DNA of 54,111 bases, taken from the NCBI GenBank assembly GCA_045603545.1, contig JAZUMG010000005.1, positions 1-54,111 of the forward strand, given 5' to 3'. The translations under genes and the position numbers were made by a program. Shown here piece by piece: positions 17,115-26,104 of the stretch (positions within the stretch are counted from its first letter, which is position 1; the number at the start of each line of letters is the position of its first letter). The stretch comes from CAAGNP01 sp045603545 (GTDB lineage Bacteria > Bacteroidota > Bacteroidia > Bacteroidales > UBA932). The notes beneath the pieces are model-generated. The model saw only the letters and a list, made by a program, of their open reading frames with translations. It did not search any database and was not told the DNA's origin.

Positions 17115-17143
17115 CAAAGGTAATGAAAAAAATATTACCTTTG
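17115..17143. promoter_or_regulatory. Palindrome carrying two outward -7 elements (thrS promoter)
   Basis: CAAAGGTAAT (17115-17124) and ATTACCTTTG (17134-17143) form a perfect 10-base inverted repeat around a 9-base A-rich spacer. On each strand the outer arm reads TACCTTTG, a full match to TAnnTTTG. The reverse-strand copy is placed correctly for thrS (ATG at 17086). The forward copy has no evident gene nearby. No matching -33 box is seen on either strand. Confidence 0.6.
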
Positions 17144-17335
17144 ACACCTATAAATAATTTATTATTCAGACAACAAGAAAATATAGCAATATCAATCAAA
17201 ATGGCACCTGTGTTAATGGGACAAAGTGCGGTGGATTTCGTATCTGCGGCAGATGCTAACAGCAAAAATCTCCCACCTGAACTTTCACCGGAACGGGAAG
17301 AACAAATCCATCGGTCCGAGGTTTCATCAGGCAAT

Positions 17336-17420
17336 TACCACTGTGACAGAAAACTCCTAAATTCCATCACAGTGGTACAAAAAAACAGACCAAAAGCCCC
17401 TGTTTAACTCCCACTGTGAC
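17336..17420. repeat. CCACTGTGA repeat cluster with an 11-base inverted pair
   Basis: TACCACTGTGA (17336-17346) and TCACAGTGGTA (17367-17377) are perfect inverted repeats separated by 20 bases. A third copy in the forward direction, CCACTGTGAC, lies at 17411-17420. Such paired sites can be operator half-sites or a remnant of a mobile element. Nothing else decides between these. Confidence 0.7.
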
Positions 17421-17585
17421 AAAAATAGGTCAATATTCCGCACAGTCCTCACAGGCTGCTTAGTAATAGGTTCCGTAGCCGCTCTCCCATGACCGAACAT
17501 CGCGGAAATCGCCCCTTTCCCAGCCCGAAGCGCTCCGTATGGGACAGGTATGCACAGAAGTGCTGCACAAATACAAATAAAATCT

Positions 17586-17593
17586 TATCTTTG
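17586..17593 (+). promoter_or_regulatory. -7 element of the DUF4199-glycosyltransferase-RluA run
   Basis: TATCTTTG is a full TAnnTTTG match, 24 bases before the ATG at 17618. A clear -33 box is not seen. It supports the internal ATG at 17618 as start over an in-frame ATG at 17489. Confidence 0.6.
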
Positions 17594-17617
17594 CAGTTCT
17601 TATATATTACTACAACT

Positions 17618-18154
17618 ATGGACAACAAAACTAAATGGTCATTGGCGGCCAAATATGGACTTATTCTCTCATCTGCAACAATTATCGTTTCAATTATCGG
17701 GATGCTCAATATTCCGGGATGGCTCGGCACCATTCTGACCATCGCCAAATTTGTAGCTATATTCTATATGCTACGTTACTTCATGGGGAAATACAGCGAA
17801 ATGTATGACGGCTCAGTAAGCTACGGCACATCATTCAAGTTCGGCTTTCTGGTATGCTTCTGTTCTACCATCATCTGCACAGCATACACCTATATAGATT
17901 ATACCCTTTTCCGTCCCGAACTTATAGATGTAATGATTGAGACCATGCTAACTGCACAGAGCAGCATGGGCAGCAGCGCCGGAATGACACTTGACTACCA
18001 GACACTCTCTTCGGTTATGCCCAAAGTGATACTTTTCTCACTCTTCCTTGACTACATCATTTTCGCACTTATCTTCCCTGCAATTGTAGCCAACTACACA
18101 AAAAAAGAGATTATCTTTGACGAAGAAGAGCAAACAGAAAACACTGAAGAGTAA
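17618..18154 (+). CDS. DUF4199 membrane protein
   Basis: This 178-residue protein has four hydrophobic segments (about residues 10-30, 37-55, 72-95 and 137-160) and a short acidic C-terminal tail. The pattern SVSYGTSFKFGF between helices two and three is typical of the DUF4199 family, which is largely confined to Bacteroidota and is often encoded just before a glycosyltransferase, as here. Its biochemical role is unknown to me. A partner role for the lipid-linked sugar transfer of its neighbour is only inference from context. Its stop codon overlaps the next start (TAATG at 18152-18156). Confidence 0.82.
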   Translation: MDNKTKWSLAAKYGLILSSATIIVSIIGMLNIPGWLGTILTIAKFVAIFYMLRYFMGKYSEMYDGSVSYGTSFKFGFLVCFCSTIICTAYTYIDYTLFRPELIDVMIETMLTAQSSMGSSAGMTLDYQTLSSVMPKVILFSLFLDYIIFALIFPAIVANYTKKEIIFDEEEQTENTEE

Positions 18155-19116
18155 TGGATCTTTCAATAGTCATATCGCTATACAACGAAGAGGAATCGCT
18201 TAGGGAACTCGTCAACTGGATCACAAAAGCCATCTCAGGATCACACCTGCGCGGGAAGGAATATGAAATAATAATGGTCAATGACGGAAGCACAGACGGT
18301 TCGTGGAAAGAGATAGAGACCCTCGCAAAAGAGGACAGCCACATCCGTGCAATAAGTTTCCGCCGCAACTATGGAAAATCTGCCGCCCTTTACGAAGGGT
18401 TCAAAGCTGCACAAGGCGAGGTAGTTGTCACTATGGATGCCGACCTGCAGGATGACCCTGAAGAGATACCTGAACTCTACAGAATGATTATGGAAGAGGG
18501 CTATGACCTGGTATCAGGATGGAAGAAAAAACGCCACGACAACACCTTCACCAAAAACATCCCTTCAAAACTATACAACTGGACAGCCCGCAAAGTTACC
18601 GGCATCAAGCTACACGACATGAACTGCGGTCTTAAGGCATACAGAAATGAGGTGGTAAAGGCTGTAGAGGTATATGGCGATATGCACAGATATATCCCCT
18701 ACCTGGCCAAGAACGCCGGATACGGAAAGATTGGTGAAAAGGTGGTCAAACACCAGAAACGCAAATTCGGAAAGAGCAAATTCGGCATAGACCGCTTCTT
18801 CAACGGCGTGCTTGACCTTATGACCATCTGGTTTCTCTCCAAATTCGGAAAGAAACCGATGCATATCTTCGGCCTTTGGGGAATCCTGTCATTCTTTACT
18901 GGTGGATTCATCACAATATGGATAATTGCAGATAAGCTCATATCGCAGGCACAAGGGCTCAAATTCAGACCTGTGACCGACCAGCCTCTGTTCTATCTTG
19001 CCTTGCTGGCTATAATAATAGGTACCCTTTTGTTCCTTGCAGGATTCCTAGGAGAGCTCATCTCTCGCAATAGCCCGCACCGCAACGAGTACAATATCAA
19101 CAAAACCATACGATGA
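18154..19116 (+). CDS. Family 2 glycosyltransferase, polyprenyl-phosphate type
   Basis: This 320-residue enzyme has a GT-A fold at residues 1 to about 215 with NDGSTDGS at 43-50 and the metal- and sugar-nucleotide-binding DADLQDD at 95-101. Two membrane helices follow (about 232-255 and 278-300). This layout is that of dolichyl/undecaprenyl-phosphate mannose or glucose synthases (GtrB/DPM1-like), which move one sugar from a nucleotide donor to a lipid phosphate on the cytoplasmic face. The sugar cannot be told from sequence. The gene is coupled to DUF4199 (TAATG) and to the pseudouridine synthase (ATGA overlap at 19113). Confidence 0.88.
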   Translation: MDLSIVISLYNEEESLRELVNWITKAISGSHLRGKEYEIIMVNDGSTDGSWKEIETLAKEDSHIRAISFRRNYGKSAALYEGFKAAQGEVVVTMDADLQDDPEEIPELYRMIMEEGYDLVSGWKKKRHDNTFTKNIPSKLYNWTARKVTGIKLHDMNCGLKAYRNEVVKAVEVYGDMHRYIPYLAKNAGYGKIGEKVVKHQKRKFGKSKFGIDRFFNGVLDLMTIWFLSKFGKKPMHIFGLWGILSFFTGGFITIWIIADKLISQAQGLKFRPVTDQPLFYLALLAIIIGTLLFLAGFLGELISRNSPHRNEYNINKTIR

Positions 19117-19775
19117 GACGCCAGCACCCCGTAGAGGTGAAAATTCTCTATGAGGATGACTACCTCATTGCCATCAACAAACCTTCAGGGCTCCTCTCTG
19201 TAGCCACAGATAGGGAGAAGGATACCACTGCATACCGTCTGGTCAAAGATTATCTTGCCTACGGCAACAGGAGGGCTCACCTTTTTGTCCTCCACCGCCT
19301 CGACAGGGACACATCAGGCATCCTTATATTCGCCAAAGACAAGGGGACCCAAGAGGCCATGCAATCCCGTTGGAGCGAGGTTGTAACAGAGAGAGGATAT
19401 ATGGCTATCGTGGAGGGACTTCCAGAAAAAAGACAGGATGAGCTCCGCAGTTTCATCACAGAAAACAGGGCAATGGTGGTATACCAGTCCAGGGAAGAGA
19501 AGGGAAAACTGGCAGTAACCAGATACAGGGTAGCAAAATTCAACGACCAGTACTCCCTCCTGAAAATCAATATAATGACCGGCAGGAAGAATCAGATCAG
19601 AGTACAGCTCTCATCTATAGGCCACCCTATTGCAGGTGACAAAAAGTACGGCGCAAAAAGCAATCCGATAGGTCGTCTTGCTCTTCACGCCGATAGACTT
19701 TCATTCATACACCCGGCAACTGGGGAGACAATCAAGTTGCGCACCCCACTTCCGGGAAGATTTCACATTTTCTAA
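19113..19775 (+). CDS. RluA-family pseudouridine synthase
   Basis: This 220-residue enzyme isomerises uridine to pseudouridine in rRNA or tRNA. The active-site motif HRLDRDTSG is at 61-69 with catalytic D64, and the later GRKNQIRVQLSSIGHPI motif is present. It has no S4 domain and is short, resembling the compact RluA/TruC-like forms. The exact RNA target is not predictable. It overlaps the glycosyltransferase by four bases. Its last four bases overlap the 3' end of the convergent bactofilin gene, so there is no room for a separate terminator. Confidence 0.9.
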   Translation: MRRQHPVEVKILYEDDYLIAINKPSGLLSVATDREKDTTAYRLVKDYLAYGNRRAHLFVLHRLDRDTSGILIFAKDKGTQEAMQSRWSEVVTERGYMAIVEGLPEKRQDELRSFITENRAMVVYQSREEKGKLAVTRYRVAKFNDQYSLLKINIMTGRKNQIRVQLSSIGHPIAGDKKYGAKSNPIGRLALHADRLSFIHPATGETIKLRTPLPGRFHIF

Positions 19776-20224
19776 AGTTTCTTGGCATCCATTGCCGGAG
19801 CAGTGGGTGCTGCAGGTGTGCCTGCAGGTTTTGGTGCCAATGCAGGGAAATACTCTGCAAGGTGTTTCTTGAAATCCTCTGTAGTGATGATATTGCAAGT
19901 ACCATTGAAGATGGCACCCATCTCAATACCCACTTTAGAAGATTTAAGGGCACCTGTATAGACAGATTTGGCCTTGAGCGACAGTGCTGTCTCCACAAAA
20001 ATCTCACCTTTCACCTCACCCCAGATATCAGCGCTGTTGCACACGATGACACCCTCCACAAGGGCCTTCTCACCTACTACCAGTTTACCTTTGGTGCAGA
20101 TTTTACCGATAAACTTTCCGTCAATTCTGATATCTGATGCAGATACCATCTCGCCGGTCATAGTGGTAGAGTGGGAAATGCGACAAATGTCATTTACCTG
20201 TTGTGCACTTACTTCTTTACTCAT
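19772..20224 (-). CDS. Bactofilin (polymer-forming cytoskeletal protein)
   Basis: This 150-residue protein consists of a central right-handed beta-helix domain (about residues 15-120) built from short repeats such as GKFIGKICTKGKLVVGEKALVEG. Ala/Pro-rich tails lie at the C-terminal end. Bactofilins polymerise without nucleotide into filaments that help shape cells or position envelope enzymes. The start lies 11 bases after the lpdA stop, an unusual functional pairing that suggests simple co-transcription. Confidence 0.9.
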   Translation of the reverse strand: MSKEVSAQQVNDICRISHSTTMTGEMVSASDIRIDGKFIGKICTKGKLVVGEKALVEGVIVCNSADIWGEVKGEIFVETALSLKAKSVYTGALKSSKVGIEMGAIFNGTCNIITTEDFKKHLAEYFPALAPKPAGTPAAPTAPAMDAKKL

Positions 20225-20235
20225 AATATTTGGTT

Positions 20236-21633
20236 TTAAATATGTATTGCGTGTCCTGTAGAGGCTTCTGCTGCCTCCATAATTGCCTCACTCATAGTCG
20301 GGTGAGGGTGAACTGAATGGATGATATCAGCAGCCTTTGCACCCATATTGCGTGCCACCACTATACCTGCAATCATCTCAGTAACATTTGCACCCACCAT
20401 ATGGGCTCCAAGTACCTCATCGGTATTTGCATCGACAATCAGTTTGATGAAGCCATCTCTTTCACCTGCAGCAGCAGCTTTTCCTGAAGCGGTGAAAGGG
20501 AATTTACCCACCTTATATTCGATACCTTTCTCTTTGACAGCCCTCTCAGTCATACCTACAGATGCAATTTCAGGAGATGTGTATGTACATCCGGGGACGT
20601 TGCCATAGTTGATGACAGGTGAATCGATTCCTGCAATATGCTCTACGCAATGGATAGCCTCTGCAGATGCCATGTGTGCAAGCGCAGGGGTAGGGATAAT
20701 ATCTCCGATAGCATACAGCCCCTCAACATTGGTTCTGTAGTGCTCATCCACGATTACCTTACCTCTGTTCATCTCCACGCCAAGCTCTTCAAGGCCCAGA
20801 TGCTCTGTATTTGGAACCACTCCTGCAGCAGAGAGGACAAGTTCAGCCTCGATAACCTCAACGCCCTTCTTGGTCTCCACTGTCACCTTGCAGATATCAC
20901 CTGTGGTATCCACACCTTTGACCTGTGCAGAAACCATTACCTTGATACCCATTTTGCGGAATGAACGGCTTAATTGTGCCGACACCTCATCATCCTCAAG
21001 AGGGACGATACGGTCCACATATTCGATAAGGTGAACTTGCTCCACGCCCATGCTCTTATAGAAGAATGCAAACTCGCTTCCGATAGCACCGGAACCGATG
21101 ATGGCCATACTCTTTGGCAGCTTCTCAGGGACAAGGGCCTGGAAATATGAAATGATTTTTTCACCGTCAATAGGGGCAAAAGGGAGAGAGTTTGGTCTTG
21201 CACCAGTAGCGAGGATTATATGGTCAGCACCATATTCCACTACTCCGTCAGGTGTATTGACAGCCACCACTTTACCTGCCTTCACAGAGCCTTCTCCCTG
21301 AATCACTGTCACTTTATTTTTCTTCAGAAGATACTCCACACCTTTTGACATCTGTGCAGAGACACCTCTGCTCCTCTCCACCACTTTGGCAATATCTACA
21401 GTGATATCTCCGTTTACACTGAAACCGTAACTCTCTGAATTCTGCGCATAATGCAATGCCTGAGCACTTTTAAGGAGCGCTTTTGTAGGGATACAACCCC
21501 AGTTGAGGCATATGCCGCCCAAATTAGCACGTTCTACTACAGCAGTCTCAAAACCGAGTTGAGCAGCCTTGATTGCGGCCACATAGCCACCAGGGCCAGA
21601 GCCGATCACAATTACATTATATTTCTTTTCCAT
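20236..21633 (-). CDS. lpdA: Dihydrolipoyl dehydrogenase
   Basis: This 465-residue FAD-dependent disulfide reductase reoxidises dihydrolipoamide in 2-oxoacid dehydrogenase and glycine-cleavage complexes. It shows the FAD-binding GSGPGGYVAA at 11-20, the redox-active pair C42 and C47 in GGICLNWGCIP, an NAD-binding GSGAIGSEFA in the middle, and the C-terminal HPHPTMSEA base motif. No lipoylated E2 partner gene is in the window. The start was set at 21633. An in-frame upstream start at 21687 would put 18 extra residues inside the secA gene. Even so, the two genes overlap by 17 bases. Confidence 0.95.
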   Translation of the reverse strand: MEKKYNVIVIGSGPGGYVAAIKAAQLGFETAVVERANLGGICLNWGCIPTKALLKSAQALHYAQNSESYGFSVNGDITVDIAKVVERSRGVSAQMSKGVEYLLKKNKVTVIQGEGSVKAGKVVAVNTPDGVVEYGADHIILATGARPNSLPFAPIDGEKIISYFQALVPEKLPKSMAIIGSGAIGSEFAFFYKSMGVEQVHLIEYVDRIVPLEDDEVSAQLSRSFRKMGIKVMVSAQVKGVDTTGDICKVTVETKKGVEVIEAELVLSAAGVVPNTEHLGLEELGVEMNRGKVIVDEHYRTNVEGLYAIGDIIPTPALAHMASAEAIHCVEHIAGIDSPVINYGNVPGCTYTSPEIASVGMTERAVKEKGIEYKVGKFPFTASGKAAAAGERDGFIKLIVDANTDEVLGAHMVGANVTEMIAGIVVARNMGAKAADIIHSVHPHPTMSEAIMEAAEASTGHAIHI

Positions 21634-24600
21634 GACAGTTTTTATATTTTTTACCCGAACCACATGGGCAAGGATCATTTCTACCAACTTTTTTCTCTAC
21701 CCTTACAGGGGCATTGCTTTTGGCCTCTCCTCCAAGGTTTGAAGTCATCTCATTGCGGGATGCACGCATTGCCGAAAGGTCTGCCTTCTTCTGGCGCCCC
21801 TCCTCAAGTGAAGCCTCCTCATTGTTTTGCCTTAAGGCAATATGGGCCTTAAGAAGATATGACAAAGTATCTTTTGAAATGTTTTCAAGAACCTTCTTGA
21901 AGAGGTTGAAACTCTCGAACTTATAGATAAGGAGCGGATCCTTCTGTTCGTAAGTGGCATTCTGTACAGACTGTTTGAGTTCGTCCATCTCGCGAAGGTG
22001 CTCTTTCCAGTACTCATCTATATTGATAAGGGTGACAGTCTTGTTTACAGTCCTGATAAGTTCACGACCTTTGCTTTCGTAAGCCTTCTTGAGGTTAAGA
22101 AGCACCTGAAGGATTCTAGTACCGTCTCCTACAGGAACTACGACATTTTCAAAGCGGGCACCCTGGGTCTCATAGATACGCTCAATGATTGGCCAAGCTT
22201 GTTTGACCATAAGGTCACATCTTCTGTTATACTCTTCCCTGACTCTGGTATAGAGAGCATCGAAAATCTTCTCGGAAGATGATTCATTGAAGAACTTCTC
22301 ATCCATTGCAGGATCCACAGAAAGGGTCTTCATAACCTCCATTGCAAACGCCTCATAGTCCATCTCCTTGGCCATCTCTGAGAGAATTTCGCAATAATCA
22401 CTCATCATATTCAGCACATCCACATCAATACGCTCGCCATAAAGTGCATTGCGGCGTTTATTGTAGATAACCTCCCTCTGTGAGTTCATAACATCGTCAT
22501 ACTCAAGGAGTCTCTTACGGATACCGAAGTTGTTCTCCTCCACCTTCTTCTGAGCCCTCTCGATAGAGCTTGAGAGCATAGGGTGCTGAAGTACCTCTCC
22601 CTCCTGAAGACCCATCTTGTCCACTATCGAAGCGATACGCTCAGATCCGAAAATACGCATCAGGTCATCCTCCAGTGAGACATAGAAAGTCGAAGAACCG
22701 GGGTCACCCTGACGTCCTGCACGACCCCTTAGCTGTCTGTCCACACGGCGGCTGTCGTGTCTCTCTGTACCGATGATAGCCAAACCGCCAGCCTCTTTGA
22801 CACCGGGGCCAAGTTTGATATCGGTACCACGACCAGCCATATTGGTAGCAATGGTTACAGCACCAGGCTCACCAGCGTGTAGCACAATCTCTGCCTCACG
22901 GGCATGCTGCTTCGCATTCAGCACATTGTGCTTGATACCGCGAAGTTTGAGCATACGGCTCAATAGCTCTGATATCTCTACAGATGTTGTACCTACAAGA
23001 ACAGGTCTATTCTTGGCTGTAAGCTCCACAATCTGCTGGATAACAGCATTATATTTCTCTTTCTTTGTTTTATAGATATTGTCCTCCTCATCGATTCTGG
23101 CGATAGGTCTGTTGGTCGGGATAACCACCACGTCAAGTTTATAGATAGACCAGAACTCACCAGCCTCTGTCTCAGCTGTACCTGTCATACCGGCAAGCTT
23201 ATGGTACATCCTGAAGTAGTTCTGAAGGGTAATGGTGGCAAATGTCTGCGTTGCAGCCTCCACCTTCACATTCTCCTTGGCCTCGATAGCCTGGTGCAGA
23301 CCATCAGAGTATCTTCTACCCTCCAGGATACGGCCTGTCTGCTCATCCACAATCTTAATCTTGTTGTCCATCACCACATACTCCACATCCTTTTCAAACA
23401 TGGCGTACGCTTTAAGGAGCTGGTTCACAGTGTGCACCCTCTCCGACTTGAGGGCATAATCTGCAAGAATCTTATCTTTCTTCTCCAACTTCTCCTCCTG
23501 GGTAAGATCCATCTTCTCAAGCTCTGATATCTCGGTACCTACATCCGGAAGGATAAAGAATTTGCTGTCATCAAGATTCGCAGTGATAAGGTCATTGCCC
23601 TTATCGGTCATCTCTACGCTCTTGTGCTGCTCCTCAATAACGAAGTAGAGTTCATCGGTAATCAGGTGCATCTGCTTGTTGTTGTCCTGCATAAAGAAGT
23701 TCTCCACCTTCTGCAGAGTCTGCTTGATGCCTGGTTCTGACAGATACTTGATAAGAGGACCATACTTAGGGAGACCTTTGTGGGCGCGAAGAAGAAGTTT
23801 TCCACCTTCAAACTCCTGCCCCTCTGAGAGGAGTTTCTTGGCATCGAGCAACAGTTTGCCCACAAGTTGTCTCTGGGCACTGTAGAGTCTCTCTACAAAA
23901 GGCTTGTATGTCATGAACTGCTGATCATCTCCTTTTGGAACAGGTCCTGAGATGATAAGTGGAGTTCTCGCATCATCAATAAGGACAGAGTCCACCTCAT
24001 CGACGATGGCATAGTGATGTTTCTTCTGCACAAGATCCTGAGGATCAAGTGCCATATTGTCCCTCAAATAGTCGAAACCGAACTCATTGTTGGTTCCGAA
24101 TGTGATATCTGCACGGTAAGCTCTCTTGCGGGCCTCCGAATTGGGCTGGTGTTTGTCGATACAGTCCACACTCAGACCGTGGAACATATAGAGGGGACCC
24201 ATCCACTCTGAGTCACGTTTTGACAGGTAGTCATTGACAGTCACCACGTGGACACCTTTACCTGCCAACGCATTCAGGAAAACAGGGAGTGTTGCTACAA
24301 GGGTCTTACCCTCACCGGTAGCCATCTCCGATATTTTACCCTGATGCAGAACGATACCGCCAATGAGCTGCACATCGTAATGTACCATATCCCATACTAT
24401 AGGGTTGCCACCGGCCATCCAGCTGTTTTTCCACACAGCCACATCACCTTCAATGGTAACAAAATCGTGTGAAGTGCTCAGATCCTTGTCGAAATCGGAA
24501 GCCTTCACCCTTATTTCAGTATTCTCCTTGAACCTGCGGGCAGTGGATTTGACTATTGCGAACGCATCAGGCAATATCTCTGAAAGGACTGCCTCTATAT

Positions 24601-24901
24601 CCTCATCGATCTTTTTGGTAAGCTTGTCCACCTCTGTAGCCAAAGCCTCCTTCTTCTCAGGCTCGATGTTTACATCCTCGAGCTGAGCCCTCAACTCATG
24701 CTTTCTGGCCTCATCCTTGGCGATTCTGTCCGCTATTGTTTTCTTTAGTTTTTCCGATTCTTCCCTCAACTGATCATCTGAGAGGGCATCAATGCGACTG
24801 TATGAAGCGAGAACCTTATCCAGGATAGGTTTGATCTGCTTCATATCTCTCTCCGCCTTCGATCCGAATAGTTTCTGTAATATTTTAGTTAAAGATGCCA
24901 T
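21617..24901 (-). CDS. secA: Preprotein translocase ATPase SecA
   Basis: This 1,094-residue motor drives proteins through SecYEG. It has the Walker A motif MATGEGKTLVA, the DEVDSVLIDDARTPL stretch of the preprotein crosslinking region, and the second nucleotide-binding fold with NMAGRGTDIKL. A C-terminal zinc-binding CPCGSGKKYKNCH motif contacts SecB or ribosomes. It is about 190 residues longer than E. coli SecA because of inserts in the region after the first ATPase motifs (about 330-420 and 460-520), as usual in Bacteroidota. A -7 element lies just upstream at 24924-24931. The 3' end overlaps lpdA by 17 bases. Confidence 0.97.
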   Translation of the reverse strand: MASLTKILQKLFGSKAERDMKQIKPILDKVLASYSRIDALSDDQLREESEKLKKTIADRIAKDEARKHELRAQLEDVNIEPEKKEALATEVDKLTKKIDEDIEAVLSEILPDAFAIVKSTARRFKENTEIRVKASDFDKDLSTSHDFVTIEGDVAVWKNSWMAGGNPIVWDMVHYDVQLIGGIVLHQGKISEMATGEGKTLVATLPVFLNALAGKGVHVVTVNDYLSKRDSEWMGPLYMFHGLSVDCIDKHQPNSEARKRAYRADITFGTNNEFGFDYLRDNMALDPQDLVQKKHHYAIVDEVDSVLIDDARTPLIISGPVPKGDDQQFMTYKPFVERLYSAQRQLVGKLLLDAKKLLSEGQEFEGGKLLLRAHKGLPKYGPLIKYLSEPGIKQTLQKVENFFMQDNNKQMHLITDELYFVIEEQHKSVEMTDKGNDLITANLDDSKFFILPDVGTEISELEKMDLTQEEKLEKKDKILADYALKSERVHTVNQLLKAYAMFEKDVEYVVMDNKIKIVDEQTGRILEGRRYSDGLHQAIEAKENVKVEAATQTFATITLQNYFRMYHKLAGMTGTAETEAGEFWSIYKLDVVVIPTNRPIARIDEEDNIYKTKKEKYNAVIQQIVELTAKNRPVLVGTTSVEISELLSRMLKLRGIKHNVLNAKQHAREAEIVLHAGEPGAVTIATNMAGRGTDIKLGPGVKEAGGLAIIGTERHDSRRVDRQLRGRAGRQGDPGSSTFYVSLEDDLMRIFGSERIASIVDKMGLQEGEVLQHPMLSSSIERAQKKVEENNFGIRKRLLEYDDVMNSQREVIYNKRRNALYGERIDVDVLNMMSDYCEILSEMAKEMDYEAFAMEVMKTLSVDPAMDEKFFNESSSEKIFDALYTRVREEYNRRCDLMVKQAWPIIERIYETQGARFENVVVPVGDGTRILQVLLNLKKAYESKGRELIRTVNKTVTLINIDEYWKEHLREMDELKQSVQNATYEQKDPLLIYKFESFNLFKKVLENISKDTLSYLLKAHIALRQNNEEASLEEGRQKKADLSAMRASRNEMTSNLGGEAKSNAPVRVEKKVGRNDPCPCGSGKKYKNCHGKEI

Positions 24902-24923
24902 TTGTTTTATTTATAATAAACCG

Positions 24924-24931
24924 CAAATATA
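24924..24931 (-). promoter_or_regulatory. -7 element of secA
   Basis: On the reverse strand this reads TATATTTG, a full TAnnTTTG match, 22 bases before the secA start codon. It lies in the 38-base gap behind the transporter gene, so secA has its own promoter. Confidence 0.55.
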
Positions 24932-24939
24932 ATCAATAT

Positions 24940-26100
24940 TTATAAACCGAATAACATTAGTACTCCGCCACATACCACTGCCACCAAAGCGTTGATCACC
25001 TTGGTCCTCAGGAAATTCTGCTTATCTGAAGCCAACAGAGGCAAAGCAGTGTGTCCATCCTGAGAAATGGAACTTGCAAGGAGTACCGAAAATGGGACAT
25101 AGCCAGTGGCAAACAGGGTGATAAAAACCATATGGGGGCCCGACTCAGGGATTATACCCACCAATGCTGCAATCAATATCACCACAAAAACATTCTCACT
25201 GAGCCAATGCTCAATATCGAGATACTGGAGCCCCACCTGAATCACTGCCAAAGCTCCGAAAGTCCACAGGAAAATCCTGAGGCAATGCTTCCTGATAACG
25301 TGATTCCAGATATGCTCCTGCACAAAATGTTCGCTTGAATTCAAAATAAGAAAGAGCACCACTACACTTATCACCCCAAACAGTATGTTTATCCACCTCT
25401 CATCCAGCAATGATATGGCACCATGTTGATGGGCTTCATGCTTATGATGTTCAAGGTGACAAGCCTCATCCTGGTGGTGATCATGATGACCTTCTCCATG
25501 CTCATGATGTCCCCCTTCCAATGTCTCCGAGACCTGTTCAGGGTGGTGATGGGTATGCTCCAATGCCCCGGTAAAAAGGGATGCCGCAAACAGGGCCAAT
25601 CCTGCCACCACCAACACCTTTACTGCAGAGATCCCTTTCTTACCCCTCTCTGCCCCATTCTCCGAATGCTCGTGGTGCACCTCGAACTCCTGGTCACAAC
25701 TTATTGCCACAGGCCTCCTGTAGAACTTGTCCACCAACATTCCGGAGACAAATGCAATTACAAAGAGCACTCCGAAAAGTATAACTGCCGTTTTGGGTAT
25801 CATTGCCAGCATCACGAATGACTCATCTCCGGAGGAAGAGACCATAGCTGCCACCAACGCACCCAGACTGATCAGGCCATGGGAAAAGAGGGATACAGCA
25901 GCGAATCCGCCCACACACCCGGGAATAAGACCGAGCAGAGCACCAAGCAACACCTGCTTGACCTTAGAGTTTCTTAGAGATCCAAACCATCTGCCGGCCG
26001 AACGGACATTGATATACTCTATGGTCATCATCATGACCATCACCAGACCCGTCACCAGACAGGCATTCTTCAACACCTCACAAACAAGTTCCCACCCCAT
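24940..26100 (-). CDS. Putative ten-helix metal exporter with His-rich loop (ArsP_2/DUF2899)
   Basis: This 386-residue inner-membrane protein has about ten hydrophobic segments in two halves. The repeated motifs LIPGCVGGFA (about 58-67) and GIIPESGPHMVF in the second half are typical of the DUF2899 family of putative manganese or heavy-metal exporters. Between the halves, residues 182-226 hold 17 His plus Cys214, and a smaller HHEH lies at 142-145. Such loops bind Zn, Ni, Co or Mn and may sense or buffer the cargo. The substrate is not known. The gene lies four bases after meaB and before secA. Confidence 0.82.
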   Translation of the reverse strand: MGWELVCEVLKNACLVTGLVMVMMMTIEYINVRSAGRWFGSLRNSKVKQVLLGALLGLIPGCVGGFAAVSLFSHGLISLGALVAAMVSSSGDESFVMLAMIPKTAVILFGVLFVIAFVSGMLVDKFYRRPVAISCDQEFEVHHEHSENGAERGKKGISAVKVLVVAGLALFAASLFTGALEHTHHHPEQVSETLEGGHHEHGEGHHDHHQDEACHLEHHKHEAHQHGAISLLDERWINILFGVISVVVLFLILNSSEHFVQEHIWNHVIRKHCLRIFLWTFGALAVIQVGLQYLDIEHWLSENVFVVILIAALVGIIPESGPHMVFITLFATGYVPFSVLLASSISQDGHTALPLLASDKQNFLRTKVINALVAVVCGGVLMLFGL

Positions 26101-26104
26101 CAGA

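Larger units (their letters stand above)
17105..17617. other. 513-base intergenic region between thrS and the DUF4199 gene
   Basis: This gap between divergent genes holds three visible items: the palindrome with two outward-facing -7 elements at 17115-17143, a CCACTGTGA repeat cluster at 17336-17420, and the -7 element of the DUF4199 gene at 17586-17593. A forward frame at 17123-17407 is open, but I see no sign that it is coding. The stretch 17440-17570 is GC-richer than the rest and shows nothing I recognise. Confidence 0.6.

Noticed and set aside
17123..17407. Forward open frame of 94 codons in the thrS-DUF4199 gap
   Set aside because: It starts inside the promoter palindrome, runs through the CCACTGTGA repeats, resembles no family and shows no coding character.
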